Shown here piece after piece: positions 24,843 to 34,617 of a stretch of 64,000 nt of DNA. The notes beneath the pieces were generated by a model that saw nothing but the letters and a program-made list of their open reading frames with translations, was not told where the DNA came from and searched no databases. The DNA lies in the NCBI RefSeq assembly GCF_036226925.1, contig NZ_CP109031.1:4712001-4776000 (forward strand), in the 5' to 3' direction. Made by a program: the position numbers and the translations under genes. This stretch comes from Streptomyces sp. NBC_00659. Lineage in GTDB: Bacteria > Actinomycetota > Actinomycetes > Streptomycetales > Streptomycetaceae. Within the stretch, counting starts at the first letter, position 1; each line of letters opens with the position of its first letter.

Positions 24843-26369
24843 CTACGGGCGACGGATGGCGTCAGCCGCGGCCGTGGCTGCGGGACCCGCGGCCAGCTCG
24901 GTCTCCAGGAGCTGCTTGCCGAGCAGCTCGGGGTCCGGAAGGTCCATCGGGTACTCGCCGTCGAAGCAGGCGCGGCACAGATTCGGCTTGTCGATCGTCG
25001 TGGCCTCGATCATCCCGTCGAGCGAGATGTACGAGAGCGAGTCGGCGCCCAGCGAGGTGCCGATCTCCTCGACGGTCATGCCGTTCGCGATCAGCTCGGC
25101 GCGGGTCGCGAAGTCGATGCCGAAGAAGCAGGGCCACTTCACGGGCGGGGAGGAGATCCGGATGTGGACCTCGGCCGCACCCGCCTCGCGGAGCATCCGG
25201 ACCAGGGCGCGCTGGGTGTTGCCGCGCACGATCGAGTCGTCCACGACGACCAGACGCTTGCCCTTGATGACTTCCTTGAGCGGATTCAGCTTCAGGCGGA
25301 TCCCGAGCTGGCGGATCGTCTGTGACGGCTGGATGAAGGTCCGGCCGACATAGGCGTTCTTGACCAGGCCGGCGCCGAACGGGATGCCGGAGGCCTCCGC
25401 GTAACCGATCGCGGCGGGTGTGCCGGACTCCGGGGTCGCTATCACCAGGTCGGCCTCGACAGGGGCTTCCGCGGCGAGTTTGCGGCCCATCTCGACACGC
25501 GAGAGATACACGTTCCGGCCCGCGATGTCCGTGTCGGGACGGGCCAGGTAGACGTACTCGAAGATGCAGCCCTTGGGCTTCGCTTCCGCGAATCGCGAGG
25601 TCCGCAGACCGTTCTCGTCGATGGCGACGAACTCGCCCGGCTCGATCTCGCGCACATAGCTGGCGCCGCAGATGTCGAGGGCCGCGGACTCGGAGGCCAC
25701 CACCCAGCCGCGTTCCAGGCGGCCGAGGACCAGCGGGCGAATGCCCTGCGGGTCACGGGCGGCGTACAGGGTGTGCTCGTTCATGAAGACGAGCGAGAAG
25801 GCACCCATGACCTGCGGGAGGACCTTGGCGGAAGCCTCTTCAATGGTCAGTGGCTTGCCGTCGTCGTCGACCTGGGCCGCGAGGAGCGCGGTGAGCAGGT
25901 CGGTGTCGTTGGTGGCCGCCACACGAGTGCTGCGGCCTTCCTGCTTGGGCAGGTCGGCGACCATCTCGGCGAGCTGCGCCGTGTTGACGAGGTTGCCGTT
26001 GTGGCCGAGCGCGATGGAACCGTGCGCGGTGGCACGGAACGTCGGCTGGGCGTTCTCCCACACGGAGGCACCGGTGGTCGAGTAGCGGGCGTGACCGACC
26101 GCGATATGACCCTGGAGCGAACCGAGCGAGGTCTCGTCGAAGACCTGGGACACGAGGCCCATGTCCTTGAAGACGAGGATCTGGGAGCCGTTGCTGACCG
26201 CGATTCCCGCGGATTCCTGACCCCGATGCTGGAGGGCGTAGAGCCCGAAGTAAGTGAGCTTGGCGACCTCTTCGCCCGGAGCCCAGACACCGAAGACGCC
26301 GCAAGCGTCCTGGGGGCCTTTCTCACCGGGGAGCAGATCATGATTGAGTCGACCGTCACCACGTGGCAC
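24843..26369 (-). CDS. purF: Amidophosphoribosyltransferase
   Basis: 508 aa from a GTG. A short propeptide precedes the Ntn nucleophile Cys (DACGVFGVWAPG), as in proteolytically activated PurF. The glutaminase domain motifs are ALQHRGQESAGIA, HARYSTTG and GHNGNLVN. The phosphoribosyltransferase domain has the PRPP loop VVVDDSIVRGNT. Cysteines matching the iron-sulfur cluster ligands are visible (CGASY, CFFGI, and CRACFDGEYP near the end). It commits PRPP and glutamine to purine synthesis. It is first in the purF-purM unit. Confidence 0.97.
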   Translation of the reverse strand: MPRGDGRLNHDLLPGEKGPQDACGVFGVWAPGEEVAKLTYFGLYALQHRGQESAGIAVSNGSQILVFKDMGLVSQVFDETSLGSLQGHIAVGHARYSTTGASVWENAQPTFRATAHGSIALGHNGNLVNTAQLAEMVADLPKQEGRSTRVAATNDTDLLTALLAAQVDDDGKPLTIEEASAKVLPQVMGAFSLVFMNEHTLYAARDPQGIRPLVLGRLERGWVVASESAALDICGASYVREIEPGEFVAIDENGLRTSRFAEAKPKGCIFEYVYLARPDTDIAGRNVYLSRVEMGRKLAAEAPVEADLVIATPESGTPAAIGYAEASGIPFGAGLVKNAYVGRTFIQPSQTIRQLGIRLKLNPLKEVIKGKRLVVVDDSIVRGNTQRALVRMLREAGAAEVHIRISSPPVKWPCFFGIDFATRAELIANGMTVEEIGTSLGADSLSYISLDGMIEATTIDKPNLCRACFDGEYPMDLPDPELLGKQLLETELAAGPAATAAADAIRRP

Positions 26370-26430
26370 GGCACCGAGTGTAGGCGAGATCGACCACTGG
26401 TCCGAATTGGGGATACGGGCCCCGATCGGA

Positions 26431-27222
26431 TCACTCGTCGGCCACCGCGCTGACGACCGTGCCGTTCTTGCTGGTCAGCGCGATGCCGCGATGATCCAAT
26501 GTGTAGGCGACCTTGCCGTCGAAGAGCCCCAGCAACGTCTTCTCGGTCCTCATGAGTGAGTCTTGGCACATCATCCGGGTGGTCCTGGCCGGGCCGAGGG
26601 TGATATGTCCGTCGCCGACGGTGGCCTGGGCGGACGCGTGGTTGCAGCCGAGCCGGCCCTCGAAGGTGCCGTCCGCGCGGAGGACGAAGTACGCGTTCGC
26701 CCCCTTCGGGAGCGGCTGGGAGACGTTGTCGTCACCCAGTGCCGTGACCGTCCACCTCGTCCCCCGCAGGGGTGCGTCCTTCTCCTCGGCGAGGCCGATC
26801 CGGTCGCCGTTGTCGGCGGTGAGCGTCAGCCGGCGGCCGTCGGCCTTCGCCGTGAACGGGCCCTCGTCCGCGAAGGCCCGGCCCAGGCTCCGCTCGAAGT
26901 CCATCGGGCCCTTCGCGCAGGCCATGTCCGTCGTCCGGAGCTCGCCGAAGTCGACACGGTCACCCGTGAGGACGGCCTTCGAGCCGAACCCGTTGCAGCC
27001 GAGGTTGCCGCTGACGCGACCGTCGTTCCCGATCCGCAGATACGCCCCCGAGGGCGCCCGCGTGGTCTTCCCTCCCACGGTGAGGTCCTCGACCGTCCAG
27101 TGCACGCCGGTCAGCGGCGCCGTCTCCGTCCGGGCGGAACCGTTCCCCGCCGTCTGGGCACCGCACGCGGCGGCGAGGGGCAGCAGGGTCAGGAGACCGA
27201 GGGTCATTCGCTGCTTGTCCAT
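26431..27222 (-). CDS. Lipoprotein with two META domains
   Basis: 263 aa from ATG at 27222. The lipoprotein signal (MDKQRMTLGLLTLLPLAAAC) fixes the start, with lipidated Cys at residue 20. Two tandem META/HslJ-like repeats follow, each containing a WTVxxL strand, a LGCNxFxxxA or LGCNHASAQA loop and TxMxCxxxLMxxE. META domains are associated with heat-inducible or export-linked lipoproteins, and the precise role is unknown. It is separated from purF by 61 bp and on the same strand, so possibly part of an upstream transcript. Confidence 0.88.
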   Translation of the reverse strand: MDKQRMTLGLLTLLPLAAACGAQTAGNGSARTETAPLTGVHWTVEDLTVGGKTTRAPSGAYLRIGNDGRVSGNLGCNGFGSKAVLTGDRVDFGELRTTDMACAKGPMDFERSLGRAFADEGPFTAKADGRRLTLTADNGDRIGLAEEKDAPLRGTRWTVTALGDDNVSQPLPKGANAYFVLRADGTFEGRLGCNHASAQATVGDGHITLGPARTTRMMCQDSLMRTEKTLLGLFDGKVAYTLDHRGIALTSKNGTVVSAVADE

Positions 27223-27380
27223 GCCGATGTGACGGGAGGGGCGGGCGCCCGGTTCCCGTCCGGGTGCCGCGAAGCCGGGCTGCGGAGACCGGACGGGCCC
27301 TTCGCAGGTGGTCCGGGCGCTTCCCCGGGGCTGCTCGTTCGGGAGCTCCCCCGGGGCTGCTCGGAAGCGGGTGCGGAACA

Positions 27381-27432
27381 GCTGTCCCATCAGGGAGCGC
27401 GGGACGGCTGCCCCGTCAGGGAGCGCGGGACG
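27381..27432. repeat. 26-bp tandem duplication at the end of the DinB-like gene
   Basis: Two consecutive 26-bp units (GCTGTCCCATC.. and GCTGCCCCGTC.., both with AGGGAGCGCGGGACG) are followed by a partial third that enters the stop codon region at 27434. Confidence 0.7.
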
Positions 27433-27433
27433 G

Positions 27434-28228
27434 CTACCCCATCAGGGGGAGCAGGCCGCCGAGGTCGGCGCGCTCGCCGCTCGCGCTGACCTTCGCCCCG
27501 TCCAGCGCGGCCTTCCATTCCGTGCGGCCCGTCGCGAGCCGGATCCAGGTCAGCGGATCGGTCTCGACGACGTTCGGCGGGGTGCCGCGGGTGTGCCGGG
27601 GCCCTTCCACACACTGCACGACGGCGTACGGCGGGATCCGGACCTCGGTCGACGCACCGGGCGCCTTCACGGCGAGGGTGTCGGCGAGCAGCCGGGTGCA
27701 GGCGGCGAGGGCCTGCCGGTCGAGGGGGATGTCGGTACCGGCGGCGCGGTTCAGGTCGTCGGTGTGGACGACGAGTTCGACGGTGCGGGTGACGAGGAAG
27801 TCGGCGAGTGTCATCGCCCCGGCGGGCACGCCGAGCAGCCGGTCTCCGGGGGCCGTGGCCAGGTGCCCGGTGATGCGGGCGCCGACGGCGGCGTAGAGCG
27901 CGTCGAGGTCGGGGTGGGCGGCGGCGAGTGCGCGTGTGCCGTCGGCGATGTTCCCGGCGCGGGAGGCCGTCCCGAACGGCCAGTCCAGCAGCACGAGTTC
28001 CTTCTCGGGAGGCGCGGGCAGGCCGAGCTGCCGGCTCACGACGTCGAGGGACATCGTGATGTGCGCGGCCAACTCCCGTACGCTCCAGTCCCCGAGCCGC
28101 GCGGGCAGCGCCAACTGTTCCTCGCTCAGGGCGCGTACGCCCTCCCGCACGTTCCCGAACTGCGCGAGCACCGCTGCGCGGATCTTGGCGGAGTCGTACG
28201 TCCGTGTGCGCTTCTTCACCGGGGGCAT
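27434..28228 (-). CDS. Mycothiol-dependent maleylpyruvate isomerase-like / sterol-carrier family protein
   Basis: 264 aa from the ATG at 28228 (MPPVKKRTRTYDSAKIRAAV). The N-terminal helical bundle has LGDWSVRELAAHITMSLDVV, where the family's metal-site His is visible in AAHI. The C-terminal alpha/beta region (IPPYAVVQCVEG..NVVETDPLTWIRLATGRTEW) matches the SCP2-like domain that follows MDMPI_N in actinobacterial proteins. It probably acts on a thiol adduct or small molecule in the cytoplasm; the substrate cannot be deduced. The gene ends in a tandem duplication that may have altered its last residues. Confidence 0.83.
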   Translation of the reverse strand: MPPVKKRTRTYDSAKIRAAVLAQFGNVREGVRALSEEQLALPARLGDWSVRELAAHITMSLDVVSRQLGLPAPPEKELVLLDWPFGTASRAGNIADGTRALAAAHPDLDALYAAVGARITGHLATAPGDRLLGVPAGAMTLADFLVTRTVELVVHTDDLNRAAGTDIPLDRQALAACTRLLADTLAVKAPGASTEVRIPPYAVVQCVEGPRHTRGTPPNVVETDPLTWIRLATGRTEWKAALDGAKVSASGERADLGGLLPLMG

Positions 28229-28708
28229 GGCTAGGAGCCTATGCCTTGACGGCATGGCCGTTCAGGCGCCGGGGCGGGCCGGGCACCGGAGCGTGACGCT
28301 TCGCGCCGAAGCGAGGCACCTCGCAGCGGCCGCCTGCGGGCGGGGACTTGCCGCGAGCCGGCACCCGGCTCGTCCCTCTGCGCGTCGTGGACCAGGGCAC
28401 CGGTCCGGGCCGGACCGAGTACGCGGACCTGGCCTGCACGAACGCGGTGGGCGAGGGCGGTCACCCGTGAGCGTGAACGGCGGCGGAAGCCACCCGGCAC
28501 CGCCGGACGCGGACAGCACTGGTCTTCCCTTGAAAGGGGGTTGGCAACTGCTGCCCTTTGACTGCGGATGAGGGTGTTCTGGCGTGCATGGGTGAGTGCC
28601 GGTGACGTTCGTCTGCATGAGGGTGCGGGTGGGAACGGGAGTTCTTATCTCGAATGGGTGACCTGTGCGGGTGGTGGTCGTTGGGTGGGGTGACGGAATG
28701 TTCGCGGG
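28229..28708. other. 480-bp junction upstream of the TnpB-like gene, with a coding remnant
   Basis: One plus-strand stretch (about 28346-28471) reads like the C-terminal end of a real protein (GTRLVPLRVVDQGTGPGRTE, then YADLACTNAVGEGG, stop) but has no start. The rest shows G-rich non-coding composition. It is probably the decayed left flank of the TnpB insertion. Confidence 0.45.
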
Positions 28709-30361
28709 GTGTTCGGGTCGGGGGTGAGCGGGTTGGGTGGTGCGGGTGGGTTGCGGGTGGTGGGGGCGTCGTTCGTGGTGCCGGGCCCGTCGGGTATGGC
28801 GGTCCGGGACCAGCTCAAGGGCCTGACTGCCGGAGACGAGACGGTGCTGCGGCTGGTCGGCGACCATCTGGGTTCGCTGGCGTCCCGGGACCTCAAGTCG
28901 GCCGGCCTGGAGCACGACAACGAGGCATGGACGTCACGGAAGCGGGAGCTGACCGGGCTGTCGTCGTCGCGGTGGGCGGGTTCGGTGACGAAGGCAACGC
29001 ATGATCAGTGGGCGTTGGCCCGGCGTGGTCTGGCCGCGCATATCCGGCAGCTCGAAGCCGGTGTCGGCACGATTCGGTACCGGCTGTCATTGCCTCTCGG
29101 GGAGAAGGGTTCGAAGCGGGCCCCGGGTGGTTATCGCAGTCGGCGGGAGTGGCATGCCAAGACGCGTCGGCTGCGGGTGCTGGAGGACCGGCTGGCTGCC
29201 GCCAGGGCCGACTGGGCGACCGGGCGGGTGCGGGTGGTGCGGGGCGGGAAACGGCTGCTCAACACCCGCCACCACCTGGACCAGGCCCAGCTCACCGAGG
29301 AGGAGTGGCGTGCACGGTGGGAGGCGTCGCGCCGGTTCCTGCAGGCGGACGGCGAGTCCGGCAAGCGGCACGGCAACGAGACCCTCCGGGTCAGCCCCGA
29401 CGACGAGGTCAGCATCAGGCTCCCGGCTCCGCTCGCTCATCTCGCCAACGCCCCGCACGGCCGCTACGTCCTCACCGCGCGGGTGTCGTTCGCGCACCGG
29501 GGCGAGGCATGGCGCGACCGCGTCCACGCCAACCGGGCCGTTGCGTACCGCATCCACGAAGATGTCCAGCGCCAACGCTGGTATCTGACCGCCTCCTGGA
29601 CCGTCCCACCCGTCCAGGCTGTGCCCCTGACCGCCGTCCGGGTCGGCGGCCTGATCGGTGTCGACACCAACGCCGACCACCTGGCCGCCTGGCGGCTGGA
29701 CCAGCATGGCAATCCGGTCGGCGCCCCGCGTCGCTTCGACTACGACCTGTCCGGCACCGCCGACCACCGCGACGCCCAGGTACGCCACGCACTCACCCGC
29801 CTGCTGCACTGGGCCACCCGGCACGGGTTGGCGATCGCGGTGGAGGATCTCAACTTCACCGCGGAGACGACCCGGGAGAAACACGGCCGCCAAAAGAAGT
29901 TCCGCAAGCTGATCTCCGGCATGCCCGTCGCCCGGCTGCGCGCCCGCCTGGTGTCGATGGCCGCCGAGCTCGGCATCCCGCTGGTCGCGGTCGATCCCGC
30001 CTACACCAGCAGGTGGGGCGCCCAGCACTGGCAGAAACCCCTCACCAGCCCCACCAGGAAAACCACCCGCCACGACGCGGCAGCCGTGGTCATCGGAAGG
30101 CGCGCCCTGGGGCATCCGATCCGGCGACGGACGGCACCGCCCCGTACCCACCAGAGCGATGGGTACGGGCATCGGACCGTCCAGGCCCGACCGGGCTCCC
30201 CGGGGCGTGAGGGACCCCGCCCCCGCGTCCCCGGACCACGGACACGATCCGTGCCGCCCGGACGCGGAGCGAACGCGGGCAACCAGAACGCCCAACACCG
30301 TCCGGGGCGTTCGGCCGAGCACGGGTTCTGGCAACAGGACCCACTCCCGCTCAGCCTTTAG
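28709..30361 (+). mobile_element. Solitary TnpB-like RuvC nuclease (IS200/IS605 OrfB family), no zinc ribbon
   Basis: An open frame of up to 550 aa; the exact GTG/ATG start is uncertain (28709 or 28796). After a helical N-terminal region the three RuvC motifs are intact: D in LIGVDTNADHLA, E in IAVEDLNF and D in TRHDAAAVVIGRRA. In TnpB a CxxC..CxxC zinc ribbon follows YTS; here the same place reads PAYTSRWGAQHWQKPL with no cysteine. No tnpA is nearby. The last 70 residues are low complexity and coincide with inverted repeats (30283-30331) that could belong to a structured guide RNA. It may be a relic, a domesticated nuclease, or a member of a zinc-less actinobacterial TnpB group. Confidence 0.85.
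30283..30331 (+). ncRNA. Candidate reRNA/omegaRNA-like structured 3' end of the TnpB gene
   Basis: CCAGAAC (30283-30289) pairs with GTTCTGG (30325-30331). Inside it AACGCCC can pair with GGGCGTT. The structure ends 30 nt before the TnpB stop, where TnpB guide RNAs are expected. This is inference from position and pairing only. Confidence 0.3.
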
Positions 30362-30373
30362 AAACGGTGCAAC

Positions 30374-30956
30374 ATGACGGCTATGGCCGAGCGCACGTCT
30401 CAGATGTCGGTGGAGGAGTTCGAAACAATCGCCTCCGCCGCTCCCGAGACCGTCACGTTGGAGTTCATCAACGGACGGATCGGGGTCAAGAAGGTGACCG
30501 ACGGAGACCACGACACCATCGTGGCCTGGCTGGCTCGGCGCTGTATGCGGAGCAGGCCCGACCTGGACCTGTATCAGGGGCAAGGGCTCCGGGTGGAGGC
30601 GTATCGGGAGGGCAGCGAAACCGGACGCGGTGCTCACGCCCGAAGCCCACTTCGCGGGTGCGGGCGAATGGGCCGACCCGGACGGAACGCTCATGGTCGT
30701 CGAGGTCACCTCGTACGACTCCGACACCGACCGACAGGACCGGCACGAGAAGCCGGCCGCCTACGGCCAGGCCGGAATCCCGGTGTACCTCCTGATCGAC
30801 CGGGACTCCTGCACCATCACCGTGCACAGCGCCCCGGACCGCAAGGTCGGGGGCTACCGCACCCTTCACACGGCGAAGTTCGGCGAGAAGGTGTCCCTCC
30901 CCGACCCGATCGGCGTCGAAATCGACACGGAGATCCTCAAGAACTACATCCGATGA
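30374..30956 (+). pseudogene. Uma2-family endonuclease-like gene with a frameshift
   Basis: The first 80 codons encode a good Uma2 (DUF820) N-terminus (MSVEEFETIASAAPETVTLE, then FINGRIGVK). The remaining 114 codons are in the +2 frame and encode the rest (KPDAVLTPEAHFAG, GTLMVVEVTSYDSDTD, EKPAAYGQAGIPVYLLIDRD). Removing one base near 30614 restores a protein of about 193 aa, the normal family length, with the PD-(D/E)xK-like residues in VVEVTS and EKPAAY. It is either a recent pseudogene or a sequencing error. It begins 12 bp after the TnpB stop, so it marks the right boundary of that insertion. Confidence 0.8.
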
Positions 30957-30964
30957 ACCGAGGA

Positions 30965-30996
30965 GCCCCCGTCCGGATCCGCATCCGGGCGGGGGC
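30965..30996. terminator. Bidirectional terminator between the Uma2 gene and purL
   Basis: GCCCCCGTCCGGAT with ATCCGGGCGGGGGC (one T-G pair) around CCGC, between convergent genes. Confidence 0.85.
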
Positions 30997-31045
30997 TTCG
31001 CCGTACAAGCCGTAGAGCCGTACAAGCCCATAGGGGCTGAACCGA

Positions 31046-33319
31046 CTACGCCAGCAGCGCCGGGATCGTGCCCTCGTGCGCCGTGCGCAGCTCGGTCAGG
31101 GAGAGCGCGAACTCGCCCTGGACCTCGACCACGGCGGCCTCGGACTCCGTGCCGTCGACGACACCGATGCGGGTGACGGGCAGACCCCGGGCACCGCACA
31201 TGTCGTTGAAGCGGAGCTCCTCCGAGCGCGGGACGGCGACGACCGCGCGGCCGGCCGACTCCGAGAAGAGGAAGGTGAACGCGTCGAGGCCGTCGGGCAC
31301 GATCAGCCGCGCGCCCTTGCCGCCCTGCAGCGCCGACTCGACCACGGCCTGGATCAGACCGCCGTCCGACAGGTCGTGCGCGGAGTCGATCATGCCGTCA
31401 CGGGAGGCCGAGATGAGGATCTCGGCGAGCAGCCGCTCGCGCTCCAGGTCGACCTTCGGCGGCAGACCGCCGAGGTGGTCGTGGACGACCTGGGACCAGG
31501 CCGAGCCGCCGAACTCCTCGTGGGTGTCGCCGAGCAGGTAGAGGAGCTGGCCCTCTTCCTGGAAGGCGACCGGGGTGCGGCGGGCGACGTCGTCGATGAC
31601 GCCCAGCACGGCCACGACCGGAGTCGGGTGGATGGCGACTTCGCCGGTCTGGTTGTACAGCGAGACGTTGCCGCCGGTCACCGGGGTGCCGAGCTGCTGG
31701 CAGGCGTCGGCCAGACCGCGGATCGCCTCGGCGAACTGCCACATGACGGCCGGGTCCTCGGGCGAGCCGAAGTTCAGGCAGTCGGAGACGGCGAGCGGCT
31801 TGGCGCCGGTCGTCGCGACGTTGCGGTAGGCCTCGGAGAGGGCGAGCTGCGCACCGGCGTACGGGTCCAGCTTGGCGTAGCGGCCGTTGCCGTCGGTCGC
31901 GATGGCGACGCCGAGCCCGGTCTCCTCGTCGATGCGGATCATGCCCGAGTCCTCGGGCTGGGCCAGCACCGTGTTGCCCTGCACGAAGTGGTCGTACTGG
32001 GAGGTGATCCAGGACTTGGAGGCCTGGTTCGGGGAGGAGACCAGCTTCAGGACCTGGTCCTTCAGCTCCTCGCCGGTCGCCGGGCGGGGCAGCTTGCCCG
32101 CGTCGTCGGCCTGGAGCGCGTCCTGCCAGGACGGGCGGGCGTAGGGACGCTCGTAGACCGGGCCGTCGTGCGCGACCGTGCGCGGGTCGACGTCGACGAT
32201 CTTGCCGCCGTGCCAGTAGATCTCCAGCCGGTCGCCGTCGGTGACCTCACCGATGACGGTGGCGATGACGTCCCACTTGTCGCAGATCTCCAGGAACCGG
32301 TCGACCTTCTCCGGCTCGACGACCGCGCACATGCGTTCCTGCGACTCGCTCATGAGGATCTCCTCGGGCGAGAGCGTGGAGTCGCGCAGCGGTACGTCGT
32401 CCAGGGTGACGCGCATGCCGCCGGAGCCGTTGGACGCCAGTTCGCTGGTGGCGCAGGACAGTCCGGCCGCGCCGAGGTCCTGGATGCCGACGACCAGCTT
32501 CTCGGCGAAGGCCTCCAGGGTGCACTCGATGAGGAGCTTCTCCTGGAAGGGGTCGCCGACCTGGACGGCGGGACGCTTCGACGGCTTGGCGTCGTCGAAG
32601 GTCTCCGAGGCGAGGATCGACGCGCCGCCGATGCCGTCGCCGCCCGTGCGGGCCCCGTACAGGATGACCTTGTTGCCCGTGCCCGACGCCTTCGCCAGGT
32701 GGATGTCCTCGTGCCGCATGACGCCGATGGCACCGGCGTTGACCAGCGGGTTGCCCTGGTAGCAGGCGTCGAAGACGACCTCGCCGCCGATGTTCGGCAG
32801 ACCCAGGCAGTTGCCGTAGCCGCCGATGCCCGCGACGACGCCCGGCAGGACGCGCTTGGTGTCGGGGTGGTCGGCCGCGCCGAAGCGCAGCGGGTCGACG
32901 ACGGCCACCGGCCGGGCGCCCATCGCGATGATGTCGCGGACGATGCCGCCGACACCGGTCGCGGCACCCTGGTAGGGCTCGACGTACGACGGGTGGTTGT
33001 GCGACTCGACCTTGAAGGTGACCGCGTAGCCCTGGCCGACGTCGACGACGCCGGCGTTCTCGCCGATGCCGACGAGCAGGGCGTCGGACTGCGGGGCCTT
33101 CTCGCCGAACTGGCGGAGGTGGACCTTCGAGGACTTGTAGGAGCAGTGCTCGGACCACATGACGGAGTACATGGCGAGCTCGGCGCCGGTCGGGCGGCGG
33201 CCGAGGATCTCGACGACGCGCTCGTACTCGTCCTTCTTCAGGCCCAGTTCGGCCCAGGGCAGCTCGACGTCGGGGGTCGCGGCCGCGTTCTCGACCGTGT
33301 CCAGAGGCGTGCGGCTCAT
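31046..33319 (-). CDS. purL: Phosphoribosylformylglycinamidine synthase subunit II
   Basis: 757 aa, the small PurL that works with PurS and PurQ. The N-terminal helix region [20 protein letters not shown] is followed by [16 protein letters not shown], the signature [19 protein letters not shown] (nucleotide and Mg site), [40 protein letters not shown] and [12 protein letters not shown]. It performs ATP-dependent amidation of FGAR to FGAM using ammonia from PurQ. Its ATG overlaps the purQ stop codon by 4 bp (ATGA), indicating translational coupling. Confidence 0.98.
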   Translation of the reverse strand: MSRTPLDTVENAAATPDVELPWAELGLKKDEYERVVEILGRRPTGAELAMYSVMWSEHCSYKSSKVHLRQFGEKAPQSDALLVGIGENAGVVDVGQGYAVTFKVESHNHPSYVEPYQGAATGVGGIVRDIIAMGARPVAVVDPLRFGAADHPDTKRVLPGVVAGIGGYGNCLGLPNIGGEVVFDACYQGNPLVNAGAIGVMRHEDIHLAKASGTGNKVILYGARTGGDGIGGASILASETFDDAKPSKRPAVQVGDPFQEKLLIECTLEAFAEKLVVGIQDLGAAGLSCATSELASNGSGGMRVTLDDVPLRDSTLSPEEILMSESQERMCAVVEPEKVDRFLEICDKWDVIATVIGEVTDGDRLEIYWHGGKIVDVDPRTVAHDGPVYERPYARPSWQDALQADDAGKLPRPATGEELKDQVLKLVSSPNQASKSWITSQYDHFVQGNTVLAQPEDSGMIRIDEETGLGVAIATDGNGRYAKLDPYAGAQLALSEAYRNVATTGAKPLAVSDCLNFGSPEDPAVMWQFAEAIRGLADACQQLGTPVTGGNVSLYNQTGEVAIHPTPVVAVLGVIDDVARRTPVAFQEEGQLLYLLGDTHEEFGGSAWSQVVHDHLGGLPPKVDLERERLLAEILISASRDGMIDSAHDLSDGGLIQAVVESALQGGKGARLIVPDGLDAFTFLFSESAGRAVVAVPRSEELRFNDMCGARGLPVTRIGVVDGTESEAAVVEVQGEFALSLTELRTAHEGTIPALLA

Positions 33320-33996
33320 GCGTTGACCAGCTTCTTGAGGATCGAGGTGAAGAAGGGGAGGCCGTCGGTGCGGCCGGACCCGACCAGGGGCTCGACGGCG
33401 TGCTCCGGGTGCGGCATCAGACCGACGACGTTGCCCGCCTCGTTCGTGATGCCGGCGATGTCGCGCAGCGAGCCGTTCGGGTTGACGTCGACGTAGCGGA
33501 ACGCGACCCGGCCTTCGGCCTCCAGCATGTCGAGCGTGTGCTCGTCGGCGACGTACCGCCCGTCCATGTTCTTCAGCGGGATGTGGATCTCCTGGCCGGC
33601 CTCGTAGTCGGCGGTCCAGGCGGTCCCCGCGTTCTCCACCCGCAGCTTCTGGTCGCGGCAGATGAAGTGGAGGTGGTTGTTGCCGAGCATCGCGCCGGGA
33701 AGAAGGTGCGCCTCGGTGAGGACCTGGAAGCCGTTGCAGATGCCGAGAACCGGCATTCCGGACTTCGCCTGCTCGATGACGGTCTCCATCACCGGCGAGA
33801 AGCGCGAGATGGCACCCGCCCGCAGATAGTCGCCGTACGAGAAACCGCCGGGCAGCACGACGGCGTCGACCTGCTTGAGGTCCTTGTCCTTGTGCCAGAG
33901 GGCTACGGGCTCGGCGCCGGCCAGCCTGATCGCGCGCTGCGTGTCGCGGTCGTCGAGGCTGCCCGGAAAGGTGACGACTCCAATACGAGCGGTCAC
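33316..33996 (-). CDS. purQ: Phosphoribosylformylglycinamidine synthase subunit I (glutaminase)
   Basis: 226 aa. Class I glutamine amidotransferase fold: [20 protein letters not shown], the oxyanion/nucleophile elbow [12 protein letters not shown] with the catalytic Cys, and the His-Glu pair in [11 protein letters not shown]. It releases ammonia from glutamine for PurL. It overlaps purS at its start and purL at its end by 4 bp each. Confidence 0.98.
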   Translation of the reverse strand: MTARIGVVTFPGSLDDRDTQRAIRLAGAEPVALWHKDKDLKQVDAVVLPGGFSYGDYLRAGAISRFSPVMETVIEQAKSGMPVLGICNGFQVLTEAHLLPGAMLGNNHLHFICRDQKLRVENAGTAWTADYEAGQEIHIPLKNMDGRYVADEHTLDMLEAEGRVAFRYVDVNPNGSLRDIAGITNEAGNVVGLMPHPEHAVEPLVGSGRTDGLPFFTSILKKLVNA

Positions 33997-34262
33997 TTTC
34001 CGGCCTCCGCGACTTCCTCGACCTTGACGGTGAAGTCCTCGATCACGGTGTTGGCGAGGAAGGATTCCGCCAGTTCATGGATGCGGGCGAGCGCGGCGTC
34101 GTCCACCGGCCCGTCCACTTCGAGTTCGAATCGCTTTCCCTGACGGACGTCGGAGACACCTTCGAAACCGAGGCGCGGCAGTGCACGCTGCACCGCCTGG
34201 CCCTGGGGGTCGAGGATCTCCGGCTTGAGCATGACGTCGACTACGACGCGTGCCACTGGCAC
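33993..34262 (-). CDS. purS: Phosphoribosylformylglycinamidine synthase subunit PurS
   Basis: 89 aa: [20 protein letters not shown], then [31 protein letters not shown] in two strands. This is the ferredoxin-like dimer that docks PurQ on PurL and helps channel ammonia. It is first gene of the purSQL operon, and its promoter must lie in the 355 bp shared with lsrL. The start is the ATG at 34262. Confidence 0.97.
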   Translation of the reverse strand: MPVARVVVDVMLKPEILDPQGQAVQRALPRLGFEGVSDVRQGKRFELEVDGPVDDAALARIHELAESFLANTVIEDFTVKVEEVAEAGK

Positions 34263-34617
34263 TCCCGGTGTGTGGTGCTGAGCAGGTCCCTTCAGACTAC
34301 CCGTACAAAATTTCTACTCGCGTAGATTCGTAGATTCCTACGTGACCCCGATCACGATCACGCATCAGCCCGGGGGCATGCACGGAAAATCCTGGGAAAA
34401 ACCGCAGAAGAACGGCAGGAGCCCATTGCCATCGGACACGCGGAGGGATTTAGTCGGGCTTCACAATGCAATGCCGGGCACTGTACAAATGAATTGGCAA
34501 TAGCCGATACTTTGCTCGATAACAGCCGGACAGCCGACATCTCCCCGACAACTCCGTGACGTCAGCGCACGTCATGACCGTTGATCGCGAAGGTGTCGCA
34601 CGAAGGGACCGATATTC
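34263..34617. other. 355-bp divergent regulatory region between purS and the Lsr2 paralogue
   Basis: It is noticeably AT-richer than its surroundings. It contains a tandem duplication CGTAGATT-CGTAGATT followed by CCTACG (about 34320-34341), which also forms an inverted repeat (CGTAG..CTACG). The region carries promoters for both purSQL (minus) and lsrL (plus); I could not fix their hexamers. Confidence 0.45.

Noticed and set aside
28260..28915. Minus-strand frame of 217 codons across the left flank of TnpB
   Set aside because: Thr/Pro/His-rich shadow composition, no start context, and it overlaps the N-terminal TnpB coding region.
31076..33496. 806-codon plus-strand frame opposite purL
   Set aside because: Shadow of purL, which has unmistakable family motifs and overlaps purQ correctly.
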